NCBI RefSeq assembly: GCF_932526225.1
Contig: NC_064037.1
Coordinates: forward strand, 10,460,203 to 10,524,202
Direction of reading: 5' to 3'
Length of the DNA stretch: 64,000 nucleotides
DNA from: Nematostella vectensis
Lineage: Eukaryota > Cnidaria > Anthozoa > Actiniaria > Edwardsiidae
The notes beneath the pieces were generated by a model, which searched no databases, had not been told where the DNA came from, and worked only from the letters and a program-made list of their open reading frames with translations. The position numbers were made by a program, and so were the translations under genes. How positions within the stretch are numbered: the first letter of the stretch is position 1; every line of letters starts with the position of its first letter. This document shows, piece by piece, positions 23,401 to 33,600 of the stretch.

Positions 23401-26400
23401 TTAATATTAATATTCAGGTCTGTTTATGTTTGCAGGCTTCCTGGCAGTAATAAACCCTCCCCCTAGATCAGATGAGCCTCAGGTTTTGTTTAGGAAACCG
23501 TGGTCCACGGAAAACCCGTGCCGTAACCCCTTCAAATTACGTAGCGGGGGCGGATACAGGGAGAGTGGATTGGGTGGATATCCAAACCCCAACCCCCCCT
23601 TTTTGCGTAAAAAGAAAAATTGAAAAGTCACTTTGTTTGTAGCAAATAGCTTGACTTTGCTGACGCGACAAATCCAATTTGGCATGAAGTATTGTATGAT
23701 CTATGTATTGACCTACCAGTTATAAGCCGTCTATCTGGCCATCCACCCCCCCATTCTAAAATCCTGCATCCGCCACTGCGTAAGTCATGCCATTGTACCG
23801 AGGGGTTGTATAAGATACGTTAAAAGGGGCAGATATGAGGCAGTAGTGTGTCCAGAGGGGGGGAGGGGTCCTGCTTATTTGACAAGTAAGAAGACGGTTA
23901 ATTTTATGTGTGTATTTGGAGAGAAAAAGTTTTACCAGAGCTAAGGCAATTACCATGCGAGGGTCACAGTTGTGATTGACACGTCATTAACGTGACTAAT
24001 CCGATGAACAATGAATCTATTGCTTATCCTCGCTGGTTGGCTAACGAAGTTCATGTCAGTCAGATCGTACGTTTCTCTTATCCTTATTGGTTTACTGTTG
24101 TTACGAGGTTTTTGGGTGGTTCTTTTATGGTATTGGGGGTAGCCGGGGATCGTACACGCTGAGCAAGGGTTGACCGTCTTCTTTGTTCTTCATTGCGCCG
24201 CTTGAGTGTTTACAAATGGTAGAGCTACCACTGGCTAGCGGGAGGTTGGCTATAAGAAGGCAAGTACTTTCGGAAGGTAGTGAAGGAACATCTCTTTCCC
24301 GGAAAGTTGACGAAGCCAACTTTAGAGAGTCCTGACTAAACCAACCTAGAGCACTGCCGTGTAGTGTCCTCGCAACAGTTACAGTACAATCCTAGAGCTA
24401 GTTACTATGCTGCTTAATTTATACTAATCTCATTAATAAACTGGTCAAACTGGTTTTAAGGATGATGTAAGAATAGAAGATCGGGTGTTGACTCAACGAT
24501 GAAATAATAAGACTAAGAATAAATTCCTTCGATAGAAATAGCTTTAGAGCAGGATAAAAGGAAAAGATTGACTATAGTAATATGCAAAATTAAGTAATGT
24601 AACAGCTGTAAGATTAAGGATAAAGGTAATCGTTAAACTGTTATTTTAGCCTGGCAAATATAAAACCTGTTTTGCTAACAGTAACTACGCATGCTTAGTC
24701 AAACAAGAATAAATTCCTTCGATAGAAATAGCTTTAGAGCAGGATAAAAGGAAAAGATTGACTATAGTAATATGCAAAATTAAGTAATGTAACAGCTGTA
24801 AGATTAAGGATAAAGGTAATCGTTAAACTGTTATTTTAGCCTGGCAAATATAAAACCTGTTTTGCTAACAGTAACTACGCATGCTTAGTCAAACAATGAA
24901 GAGATCCACGTAAAGCAAATAAGTGAAATGTCGAATGGAAAGTGAAAGTAAATATCTGACTGACGTGTCGGAAACGACTTTTGCATAGATTAACAATTCT
25001 TTCATAACACTGTCAATGTAGCGGCAGTGGGGTGTCGCGCTTTAAGGGAACAGGGTAAAAACGGTGCTAGCCTAATGTAAGGCTTAATCTGGTTGTCTTT
25101 TATACACAAACCTACCGGTTTCTTTCGTAGCACCAAGCGCTTTCCTCCAAACTCGATGTAGTAGGTAGGGTTGGACTGTCCATGCTTAAACTGCCGTATC
25201 AAGGGGGGACCTAACGAGGGACAAAACCGTTGTCTTATGCGGTAAATTCATTACAGATATTTTCAAAAGGTTGTTGAGCGTATCGCAAGATGGCTACACT
25301 TCGAGCACATGCACTGAACGTGAACAACACGAGGAGCGAAGCGAAGGACGCCCTGGGATCATCTGTGGGCAATTTTGACAGAACATTCTAAATTCCTAGT
25401 TCATAAAATTTCTTTATAATACTCAGGCCCGTGGGGAATGGGTGCAGCAAAAATGGTTTGATTTACGCTTTTTAAAATTAAAAAAAAAATGACACAGAAT
25501 GTATGCATTACAATGAGATTTAGTTTCTTTGGTTACATTTTTCTGAGAAATTGAAATATTCCTATATCTATCCCTTCCTATATGAGTAGCTTGCCTCAGT
25601 TCTGTTCACTGGGCAGGCAATAACACAACAGAGTTGGAGATAAGGCTGACTCCTATAAAATGTGCAACCAGCCAAATAAGAAATTTGTCAAGCAAGCAAG
25701 GGAACTATACGTGACAAGAACAATCAATCACTCATTAGCCCAAACCAGTCCCCACTCTGCTAAACTAACAATGTTAGAGGGATGCAATAAACCACTTTTT
25801 GTGCGCACAAATTTTCTGTTTAGTCCCACTTCACTTCATAGGAGGGGGGGGGGGGGGGAGGAGCTCATGCCCCATAGCACTGTACTTGTGCAAGTCTGGT
25901 TTAATACAGAAAGATATGCCTTCCCCACCATGGTACCTTGCTGATTGAGCCCTAACTGTTTATGCAGATAGCTTACAAGACTGCTCTCCAAAACCTCATG
26001 CCCTCCCGGTCACCTCACCAGGGTACCTTGTTGATTGAGTCCTAACTGTTTATGCAGATAGCTTGCCAAGTTGCTCTCTGATAACTCATGCCCCTTACGC
26101 ACTGCACTTGTTCCTGGAACACCTCCTATATGGGCAGTTAAAACTGTTTTACTCACAAAGCAACAAAATTTAGCATATATAGTTAATGCCTCCATGCAAT
26201 GCAATGCAACTATTGTCAAAAAAGAAGTTATAGAAAAAGCCACTAAAGTTCAGTGTATAGAGTACAGAGGGTATCTAACAAAAGCGAGTCTTGAATGTGA
26301 GTCCAGAGAGAGTCCATAGAGTCAGATCTTGAATCATTTGAAACATTTATTTAAAAAAAGAAGACATTTACAAGACTTTTGTTGCATCAGTATCATCAAT

Positions 26401-29315
26401 ATACAAAATAAATAATTATTTTTAAAATAATTTTTATAAAAGGTCACCATAAAGACCTTTTATGATCACATGCATTTACAGATTAAAGAAATAGATCAGC
26501 ATATATTATTTTATAAATACTATAACCTAGAATTACATTCCTGCTTTAAACTATAGAATCATTACAAGCATTTGAATCTTAATCCAAATAAAGCTATAGT
26601 TTGAGCAATGTAATAAGTAATAAATCATCATCATTATTATTAACTCTTTCCTAACATTAACCAACTCTTAGGATTTATTTATTCAAAGTTATTGTTTACC
26701 CTGTAGTGGAAATTTCAACACTTCCTCAAGCTCTTGGATAGCAGTTATTGGGTCTGAAACCTGGTGATTAAAATAAGCATTTTACTATATACTGATAAGT
26801 ATAATTTAATTTGCGATATATGCTAGCATTTTCATTTTATTACTAGAATCTCCCATCTATCTTATAATACCTATTGTAGACACAGGAAATCCAATTAATT
26901 CATAGCATGTGAGGCATCGTGATAACATAAAAGTAATAAACAGTAAGTTGCAATTAATAATGGTAAGTGTTAGATTACCTTGATAGTTTTAAAGCCCAGG
27001 TGCCGTGCTGTCTTCAGGTTCATCCCCATATCATCAAGGAATACAATTTCCTCTGGTTTGACATTTAACCTATCCATAAGCTTCATGTACAGGTTCTTGT
27101 CTGGCTTGCGGTAACCTTCAATAGCAGACTCAACAACCTAAAACAATAGCATAATATAAGAAAAGATGGAGGGACAAGAGCAAAAACCTTATTAATATGT
27201 ATTATATTGACACAAAAAAATTGATAACACGAACTCATGAGTATGCAACTACTACTAGTTAATGATTATTATGAGAGAGCATCTTCGACTTTTCACAATG
27301 GCAGCATATTTCAATATTATATTTCTGAAGATCATCAGAGTTCAGTGCCGTAGCAGGTCACATATGATTGGTGGGGGTTCAATACTGAAACATTAAGAAA
27401 TATTGGTTGGTACAGCCACTGGTCTTTTCCTTTACAAAAAATATTTGGGGCACATGCCCCCAGTGCCCCACCCCCTGCTACAGCCCTGGAGTTGTGTTTC
27501 TAGAACCAGTTGTAAAGCTGTAAATGAAGAATACAACATATAAACTTCAAACAATTTACCACATCAAAGTGGCTCCTCTCAACAGGCAAGAATGAAGTAT
27601 TCTTGTCTATGAGCCAGTTGTTGGTGATCAGTGCAGTCTTGAGTCCATTCTCTCTGATGCTTTCAATAGCAGCTATCATCTCAGGGAATGGTTCAATCAT
27701 ACTCTCAGCAATATCTTCCAGAAAGCTACCCATGTCAACATACTTTCTGGTCATCGTCTGGAGGATTCGCCCAAACTTTGGGGCAAAATCTTTAGGCAAG
27801 AGGTTACCTAGCTCAAGTTGCATCCATGGACCTGAAAAGATGCATAATTTTTTTTATCACTGATATAAGTAAATCCCATTAATGTTGTCCACAAAAAAGG
27901 AAGGTTAAAAGTAAATATAATTTTATCCACATGCTAGACCTCTTTGTGTTAAAACTGAGGTAGTCAGAATTAAATTGCCAACACAGCCGAATTCGAACGA
28001 GTGTAGCGTTATTCTCGAAGGTGTCAATAATCCCATAATCCTGTTTATTAGCTCAAAGTCCCGCGATCAACATCCGGGAAACTTAGTTTTACAGCTTTTC
28101 CCTCTAATTAGCATACAAGCGCGTCAGTAGCATTATCGACGTTTTATCTGAGATTTATCCGTATTTATATCAACTTTATAAGCGTTTACTCTAAATTTTG
28201 CATAGTTGTAAACTACGCCAATATTAAGTAAGAATCCTTGGCTTCCTTCGAAGAAGGCTAAGCGAGGAAGAAAGCCCAAAACATAAAGTTGTCTCCGTTC
28301 GCGATCTTTTTAAGTTTTTCCGCGCTCTTCTTTTCTTCGGTGCAAGCTTGCTTCGGTCTAGGCATCTTCCTTCACTTGCATGACTAGCACTATGACATTT
28401 GAGCACCTAAGAGTTTTCCCGCTGCATGTAGAGCGTGCAATGTGATTGGTTGCCATACGTGGCTCTATTTGCTCTTCGTCTGTCATTACTGTCACGCTGC
28501 CTCTAATGTTCAAACAACTTCAATCCCCTATGTCTTGCAATCAGATTTCACCCCATCTTACTCTAAATATGTGAATTAAAGGTACACTTTGTATCGCCCG
28601 ATTCCTGCGCAACTTGGCAAGCGTCTAGTATAGATATTGTTCTGTCACACCGTGCCGAGGATAATCAATAGCTTTTTTTGCTACGGACTTAATTAGCATG
28701 TTGTAGCCAAAAAAGCACGGCTTACTTTGACCCTTGATTATTAATCAACGAGGCTGTGTGACATCAAATGTAGACCAGTTTTTTCAGTTCAGTACATGAA
28801 GAAAGATATAAAGCAGATCCCGGGAGGTTACCACTTTGGTGTGTAATAATTCACATGTCTAAAAGTGGTCAATTTCGCACTTTGGACCACGCAAAAAAAC
28901 TCAAAATTAAGCACGTATAAAAAAATGATTATCTTAGGAGCAAAGTACAATCATTAAGCTTTAAATTGATATTAGTTTGTTGGCATTTGCTTTAATCTGA
29001 CACGAGCGTGAGCGATTTTTCCGGGATGATCAGGGTAATTACCGCTTGGGTCTATGGTATCCTTAACCTTGAATTTTTTTAAAATATATACCAACCATTA
29101 TCTCCTGCAGCTTTAATTGCTCTGACAATTGATCCTCTTGGTAACTTCTGCTGATCTTCAAACTTGTTAAATGTCGCCTCAGGTGAGGGGATTACGACCC
29201 CTCCCATGTCAAAAACCACAGCCTTTGGCTTGAAGTCTGCCTCGGTACTTGCATAACGCAGCATCAAATAGATAGGCTGACGGAGCCCCGCCCTATATTT
29301 CATTGCATGCAGCAT
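11497..29315 (-). CDS. ACAD10: ACAD10: HAD-like, APH-like kinase and acyl-CoA dehydrogenase fusion, complete, 26 coding exons
   Basis: Exons in transcript order: 29315-29096, 27831-27560, 27137-26979, 26760-26700, 26125-26027, 25210-25116, 21863-21817, 21632-21564, 21317-21224, 20932-20845, 20507-20357, 20184-20039, 19224-19051, 17812-17636, 17451-17285, 16984-16844, 16755-16684, 16385-16320, 15840-15750, 15325-15249, 14404-14323, 13947-13859, 13437-13354, 13166-13072, 12305-12257, 11718-11497. Total 3087 nt, 1028 aa, close to vertebrate ACAD10. The N-terminus (Arg, Tyr, no acidic residue for ~24 aa) looks like a mitochondrial targeting peptide. ACAD10/ACAD11 act on 4-hydroxyacyl-CoAs, with the kinase domain phosphorylating and the dehydrogenase domain removing the phosphate (family knowledge). 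The HAD part marks this as ACAD10 rather than ACAD11. It is head-to-head with SLC12A9. Oddities: a GC-AG intron, a duplicated donor at exon 11, and partial exon 5 copies. Confidence 0.97.
12554..12927. mobile_element. 374-bp near-perfect palindromic foldback element in ACAD10 intron 24
   Basis: The left arm, starting CACAGGCAACCCAAGCACTC, is repeated inverted in the right arm, ending GAGTGCTTGGGTTACCTGTG. The arms are about 175 bp with few mismatches, around a ~25-bp loop near 12733-12757. The ends resemble those of the elements at 31275 and 56339. No coding capacity. Confidence 0.85.
13440..13630. repeat. Degenerate short tandem repeat in ACAD10 intron 22
   Basis: Many imperfect copies of a ~15-20-bp unit resembling TGTCACGCAAGTCAAG, immediately upstream of exon 23 (on the minus strand). 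Confidence 0.6.
14506..14752. mobile_element. Non-autonomous inverted-repeat element, family B copy
   Basis: Starts GGCGGATCCAGGA and ends CCCCCTGTATCTGCCC, with an internal TGACGCGTCAGCAAAGTCAAG-like segment. Related copies in the opposite orientation are at 23547-23779 and 36860-37122. It lies in ACAD10 intron 20. No transposase frame. Confidence 0.7.
15070..15240. repeat. GGGTGTTGGTGAT minisatellite in ACAD10 intron 20
   Basis: About five degenerate units of ~30 bp built on AAGGGTGTTGGTGATGGGGA with GATAGGGTGA. The array abuts the donor side of exon 20. Confidence 0.7.
16455..16640. repeat. GTGTAATGCGTGA minisatellite in ACAD10 intron 17
   Basis: About nine degenerate units of ~19-20 bp on the theme CTTATGTGTAATGCGTGA, lying between exons 17 and 18. 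Tandem-array character is clear by eye. Confidence 0.75.
17283..17286 (-). other. ACAD10: Non-canonical GC donor of ACAD10 intron 15
   Basis: Exon 15 must end at 17285 (codon AAG) for the next exon, beginning GCCAAAGCC at 16984, to continue the conserved protein. The intron then starts GCATGT, a GC-AG intron. No GT donor nearby gives the right phase. Confidence 0.85.
17936..18086. mobile_element. Non-autonomous element, family D copy (GTAGCAGG ends)
   Basis: Starts GTTTGTAGCAGGGGGTGGGG and ends AGGCCTGCTACGGCCC. Related copies are at 27346-27490 and, more diverged, 59095-59236. It lies in ACAD10 intron 13 and has no coding capacity. Confidence 0.65.
20268..20401 (-). repeat. 67-bp tandem duplication of the ACAD10 exon 11 end and its donor site
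   Basis: The sequence around the HGDFR codons and the GTACAG donor is present twice, with donors after 20357 and 20290. Only the first keeps the frame into exon 12. Running on to the second meets TGA eight codons later, so its use would give a truncated product. Confidence 0.9.
22063..22150. mobile_element. Non-autonomous element, family C copy (truncated)
   Basis: Begins GGGGCGGATCTAGCTTTTCGC followed by a ~22-nt G run and a TTTTGTTACATATGGCTTTC segment, matching a fuller copy at 32174-32332. The far end is not recognisable. Confidence 0.6.
22230..23445 (-). mobile_element. 5'-truncated non-LTR retrotransposon (LINE) remnant in ACAD10 intron 6
   Basis: On the minus strand the translation shows the end of a reverse transcriptase and its C-terminal region: [18 protein letters not shown], then after a one-base frameshift near 23165 the segments [13 protein letters not shown] and RGELGRLPM, and lastly [17 protein letters not shown], typical of the LINE 3' part. 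Stops and the frameshift make it inactive. It sits in the same orientation as ACAD10. Family assignment within LINEs is not possible by eye. Confidence 0.85.
23547..23779. mobile_element. Non-autonomous inverted-repeat element, family B copy
   Basis: Starts GGGCGGATACAGGGAGAGTG and ends AAAATCCTGCATCCGCC. Shares the core GCTTGACTTTGCTGACGCGA and AAATCCAAT with 36860-37122. It lies right beside the LINE remnant. Confidence 0.75.
24516..24895. repeat. 190-bp tandem duplication, apparently perfect, ACAD10 intron 6
   Basis: The segment from AGAATAAATTCCTTCGATAG to TGCTTAGTCAAACAA repeats with a period of 190 bp, and I find no difference between the copies. Identity this high means a very recent duplication or an assembly artefact. 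Confidence 0.9.
25861..26027 (-). repeat. Partial tandem copies of ACAD10 exon 5
   Basis: A ~70-bp segment at 25928-26000 repeats most of exon 5 plus its donor (GTACC) at a 90-bp offset, still reading [14 protein letters not shown] further fragment at 25861-25890 matches the exon 5 start. The copies lack a polypyrimidine tract and acceptor, so they look like non-functional relics. Confidence 0.8.
26700..29315 (-). other. ACAD10: ACAD10 exons 1-4: targeting peptide and HAD-like domain
   Basis: Residues ~30-238. HAD motif I is FD36-M-G-G: the nucleophile Asp is present, but the usual second Asp (DxD) is Gly. The motif III Lys is K175 in RKPD, and motif IV is D199-D200 in VFLDDMG. The DxG form occurs in other ACAD10 proteins, so phosphatase activity is doubtful here too. 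Confidence 0.9.
27346..27490. mobile_element. Non-autonomous element, family D copy
   Basis: Starts GCCGTAGCAGG and ends CCTGCTACAGCCCTGG, with GGGGCACATGCCCC inside. Related to 17936-18086. It lies in ACAD10 intron 2. Confidence 0.65.
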
Positions 29316-30612
29316 ACTGACAGGGGCAATTCCTGGTTAGGTGTGGGTGGCGGGTCTGCAATGGATAGGATAAGGATTTTTAATGCTAATTAGATGAAGG
29401 ACAATACTTAGATAATAATTTTTTTATTTTAGGTGGTTATTTCAAATTCCTTTCTCATAGTGGAAATGCAGTGAAATGTATGAGAAATTGAGTGAACTCC
29501 GGTTAAAACAGACCATATATGGTGATCATCAGCTAAGGGATGGCACTTTTGGTGTGGTCAACAGAGATTCTTACCAATAAAGAGATAGCAGATTGGGTGT
29601 GGTAGTAGGAATTTTTAACCCTTAGAGATAGCAGAATCAGAAAAACCGTTTGACACCACATAAGAAATAACAATTGGTAGAATTTTATACCCTAAGAGAT
29701 AGCAAAATCGGGAAAAACCCGTTAAACAACCCCTAAGGGATAGCAGTTGGTCGACATTTTAGTACCCAAATAATAATGTATCTATACAGTAGATACATAG
29801 CACCGGCAAAATTGGGCGATTTAAAAAAATTAAAGAGTAGTGGTTAGAGCCTTTTCAAAGAGAGGATTATTTAGCGAAAAAAACAAAAAAAAAAACAGGT
29901 AAGATTCCTACATATCTAAGACTCTTCTCGGATAATGAGGTCACGAGATCATCGTTATGTCACAGACTTGATAAGACCCCCCAAAAAATAAAATTAAAAG
30001 AATCTAAAGTACTTGCAAAAAACAAAAACAAATGAGAGATGTTCTACTCGATTTGACTAGCCGAACTAGATAGATTGAGTAAAACAAATAAGAGTGGGGC
30101 CGACATAACTTACAATTCACACAAAAAAACATGCGCAAAACTTTAGAAAAACGACGAGTTTTGATAAGAGTCACCCTATTTCTACCTAACTAACAATCTT
30201 TTACATACTTTACCTTGAATAATTAGCCGCTTATTTTGCCTTTCAACTATCTAGCTTGGCTTGTGGATTGGTTATGAATGGAACACTCGGTCGAGCGCCA
30301 TCTTTGAGGAAGTCAAATACTGCAAGAGAAGACTGGTAACGAGTACTTATCAGAGCGCGCTTAACAAATATATTTTTCCCGGATTCAAATTTTGCCCAAA
30401 TGATCCTATTTCTATCCCTAATTGAAATTATTTCTATATTTTATTATATTTTTATTTCTGTATTTTGGTATTCTGGGTCAGCGCGCCTTTTATTCCGCGT
30501 CCGAGAGCCCCTGGGTCCTACACACAATACTTTACAAGAAGTCACATGAGGGAGAATCGAAAGGTAAACATCGACATTTCTTCTTTGATCACGAGATATT
30601 TTTTAATTTTGG
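29316..30612. promoter_or_regulatory. Shared head-to-head promoter region of ACAD10 and SLC12A9
   Basis: About 1.3 kb separates the two ATGs, which face away from each other, so both promoters should be here. At 29530-29745 there are five imperfect copies of a motif like CTAAGRGATAGCA spaced about 40-70 bp apart. No open frame of note. Confidence 0.55.
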
Positions 30613-33600
30613 ATGGCTATGAATGAAGGACTAAGCGTTAACAACTACAGTCTTATTCCATCTGACGGATCGATGATGACTTTTACAGGGGAACCGCCTG
30701 ATGAAGGGAAAGTCGAAGGTTTGTGTTATTGTAAAAAATGTTGTGTCGATGATTGGATTCACGTCGAATCACATCTTACATGTCTCGTGCTTATATCGTC
30801 CCCGATGTTTCTATGTAAGTTAAGTTCATTGAAAGCTCTTAATGCTGACAAATCCTTCATCGTGTCGTAACTGTACACACATATATTAAGCTTATACGAT
30901 AAACATTATGCCTTAACCAAGTGACTCCATAAAAAAAACTTTTACTTAACCTTACATTCACTTCCTCAGCTTTTTAAACTTACACTTGGTGCAGTTTAAA
31001 AATTCTTTACATTCTTAAAAAAATATAGATCGGCCGGAAAATGATGTGATTGGCTGAAAACAAGTGTGTGATTAAAACCCGTTAAAAAATAAAGCATTTC
31101 ATCAAACCTAGAAACAAATAAAGTTATCGTATTCCCCATATATTAAGCCATACAATGACCTATAGCATGAGCATATTCGATTAAATCTGACGTGCATATC
31201 ATTTTTCCTCAACGCTTTGGGTTTTTCACCGCCCTGCTGGCTGAAGGAACCCCGTAACTTTAATGAGCTTAAACCACAGGTAGCCCAGGCAATGGTTTTG
31301 AAGCTTGTTCATAGCTTGGAATCGGCTGTTCTTCTTAGAGGTAAAACGAGTGGATCGAAGTAGCGATTTACCTCGTTTTACCTCTAAGAAGAACAGCCGA
31401 TTCCAAGCTACAAACAAGCTTTAAAACCATTGCCTGGGCTACCTGTGAGGAGACTTGACATGTAACAGGGTAACAGTCCCCCCCCCCCCCTCCCCTGAAA
31501 GCTAAAGTTCTGTCCTATCATTCATGCGATGCCCTTAAACACTTGTCAATATTCAATAGGCATGTTGATCCATCGGATGTTCATCTTTGGAAATGTGAGA
31601 AAGGCTTAATACCTAGCAATACACTAGGAAAGGCTAAACTTAAGCATGGGGATAGAATTGAAATATTGGCCAGTGTATATATGTGTATAAGTGTATATGT
31701 GTATATGTAATAGAACTACAATACACTAAAAAACGGGAAGCATTTAATAAAGCTATCATGACGTCATAAAAGATTTTATAATCTCCCTTTGACATCATGA
31801 AGCTTTAAGGCATATAATGTTGCATGTTAATTAGCATATAAGATTAAATTTGTATCTTACCCCATTATTTTCAACAGTTTTGACAAATAAACAACAGCAT
31901 TCAAAAGCTCAAAGGTTCCACCTCCATATCTATAGAATTTGTATTTAGGCTCTGAACTTTTAAGAAATTGACCTTGAAAGATAAATGTTCCTTTGAAGGG
32001 TCTTTATTGGCATAACCAAACTGCCTTTTGCAATAAAATTGAATGCCCATGTTGTTGACTACCTGGTTGCCCTAGTAACACTTTACTTCAAGGTCTTTCT
32101 CTGCAGATTTAGGGGCCCTGACATTGTGCTATATCCGCAAAAAGCTCCTTTGCATGTTTTAAATAGTTCATACCAGGGGCAGATCTAGCTTTTCACTAAA
32201 GGGGGGGGGGTTTGGCTCTTTGACAAAGGGGGGAGGGGATAATTTTTTGTTACATAAGGCTTTCTGGCAGCCCAAAGGGGGGTTTAAACCCCCCTAAACC
32301 CTCCCCCTTGATCCGCTACTGCATACAGTAAGGCTTTATAATCACTTAACAACAGTTGTCTAAATTTCAGATGGGCTGCAAACCAACAAGTTGTCTATGT
32401 TCTTTGGCGTCATAGTTCCTGTCACATTATCCATGTTTTCTGTTATTCTTTTTCTACGACTTGGCTTTGTAGTTGGTCAGGTTTGTTGAACTTTTTTTTT
32501 TATATCTGAATCATATGCCACATTATGGCACCCATCTGACTTTGTGCTTGTTTTCCAACAGGCTGGGCTTCTTCTAGGAGTTGGACTTTTCATTGTTGCT
32601 TATTTAGCTGTCAGCATCACTGTGCTTTCAATCTCTGCAATCGCTACTAATGGAGTTGTGAAAGGAGGAGGAGCTTATTGTATCCTTTATTTTACAAGAT
32701 GAAAAAATTACTTCTAGGATGTATCAGATGTAGAGTTTGCAGCTACACAGCGAACATGAAAGGGATGGAAGAGCCTAAAGATATTTCATCCACAAAACTG
32801 ATCATCACAAATTCTACGCTCCAAACAATAAGCATAGGGAGGGTGGCCTGTGGATGAATGAGAAAATAAACGGTGTGGATAATTGACCACCTTATCTTCT
32901 ACATTACTGTTGTATTACATTAAGCGGCAGTTATTACATAAAGCAATGATACAACAAATAGCAAATAGCTAGATCTGCCAATGTTTTGGCTGTTGGCAGC
33001 TTGAGCAACCCAAAGTGTATGTTGTGTCATTCACAAAATGAGAAAGCCATCCTTTAACTGAATTTCCAGACATGATCAGTAGAACACTTGGTCCAGAATT
33101 CGGTGGTGCAATAGGAATTATTTTCTTCTTTGCCAATGTTTTTGCAAGTGCCCTCTATGTATTAGGTTTTGTGGAGGCCTTGCTTAACAATTTTGGACCC
33201 AGAGGATCTCTAGCACATATAGAAAGTAAGTTTACTACCACCATATTTACATCGGCAATAAAAGAAACTCAACTTCAAGAATTATAGGGTTATTATAGAC
33301 TGAAAATATATCTTGTGGAGAGTTCTAATAAGGGGAACAATTGATAAGACAAGAAAGAAAATTCCAATTCCAAAAAAAGTAGATACTGTAATCATGGTCC
33401 AGATCTTGGTGGGGGACCACACAGCCCCACTCAGAGGCCCTGCTTCGGAACTGAGATGGTATGAATGATACAAGGTTGCTAGTGTACTTCTGTATGATTG
33501 TGTGTGGCTTCTCTCATAAAAGCAACTCCTTCTTAGTGGTTATCTAGCATGTGCATTTATTTTAATAAATTAAAAGACATTCTTGTCACAAGTCTGATCA

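Larger units (their letters stand above)
19051..26125 (-). other. ACAD10: ACAD10 exons 5-13: aminoglycoside-phosphotransferase-like kinase domain
   Basis: Shows the nucleotide-loop segment with [12 protein letters not shown], the Lys-bearing strand [15 protein letters not shown], the Brenner-type catalytic motif H448-G-D450-F-R, N455 and the metal-binding D470-W-E. All residues expected for phosphotransfer are present, so the kinase is probably active. Confidence 0.92.

Noticed and set aside
24125-24319. 64-residue minus-strand open frame in ACAD10 intron 6
   Set aside because: No recognisable protein features, no splice context and ordinary length for chance.
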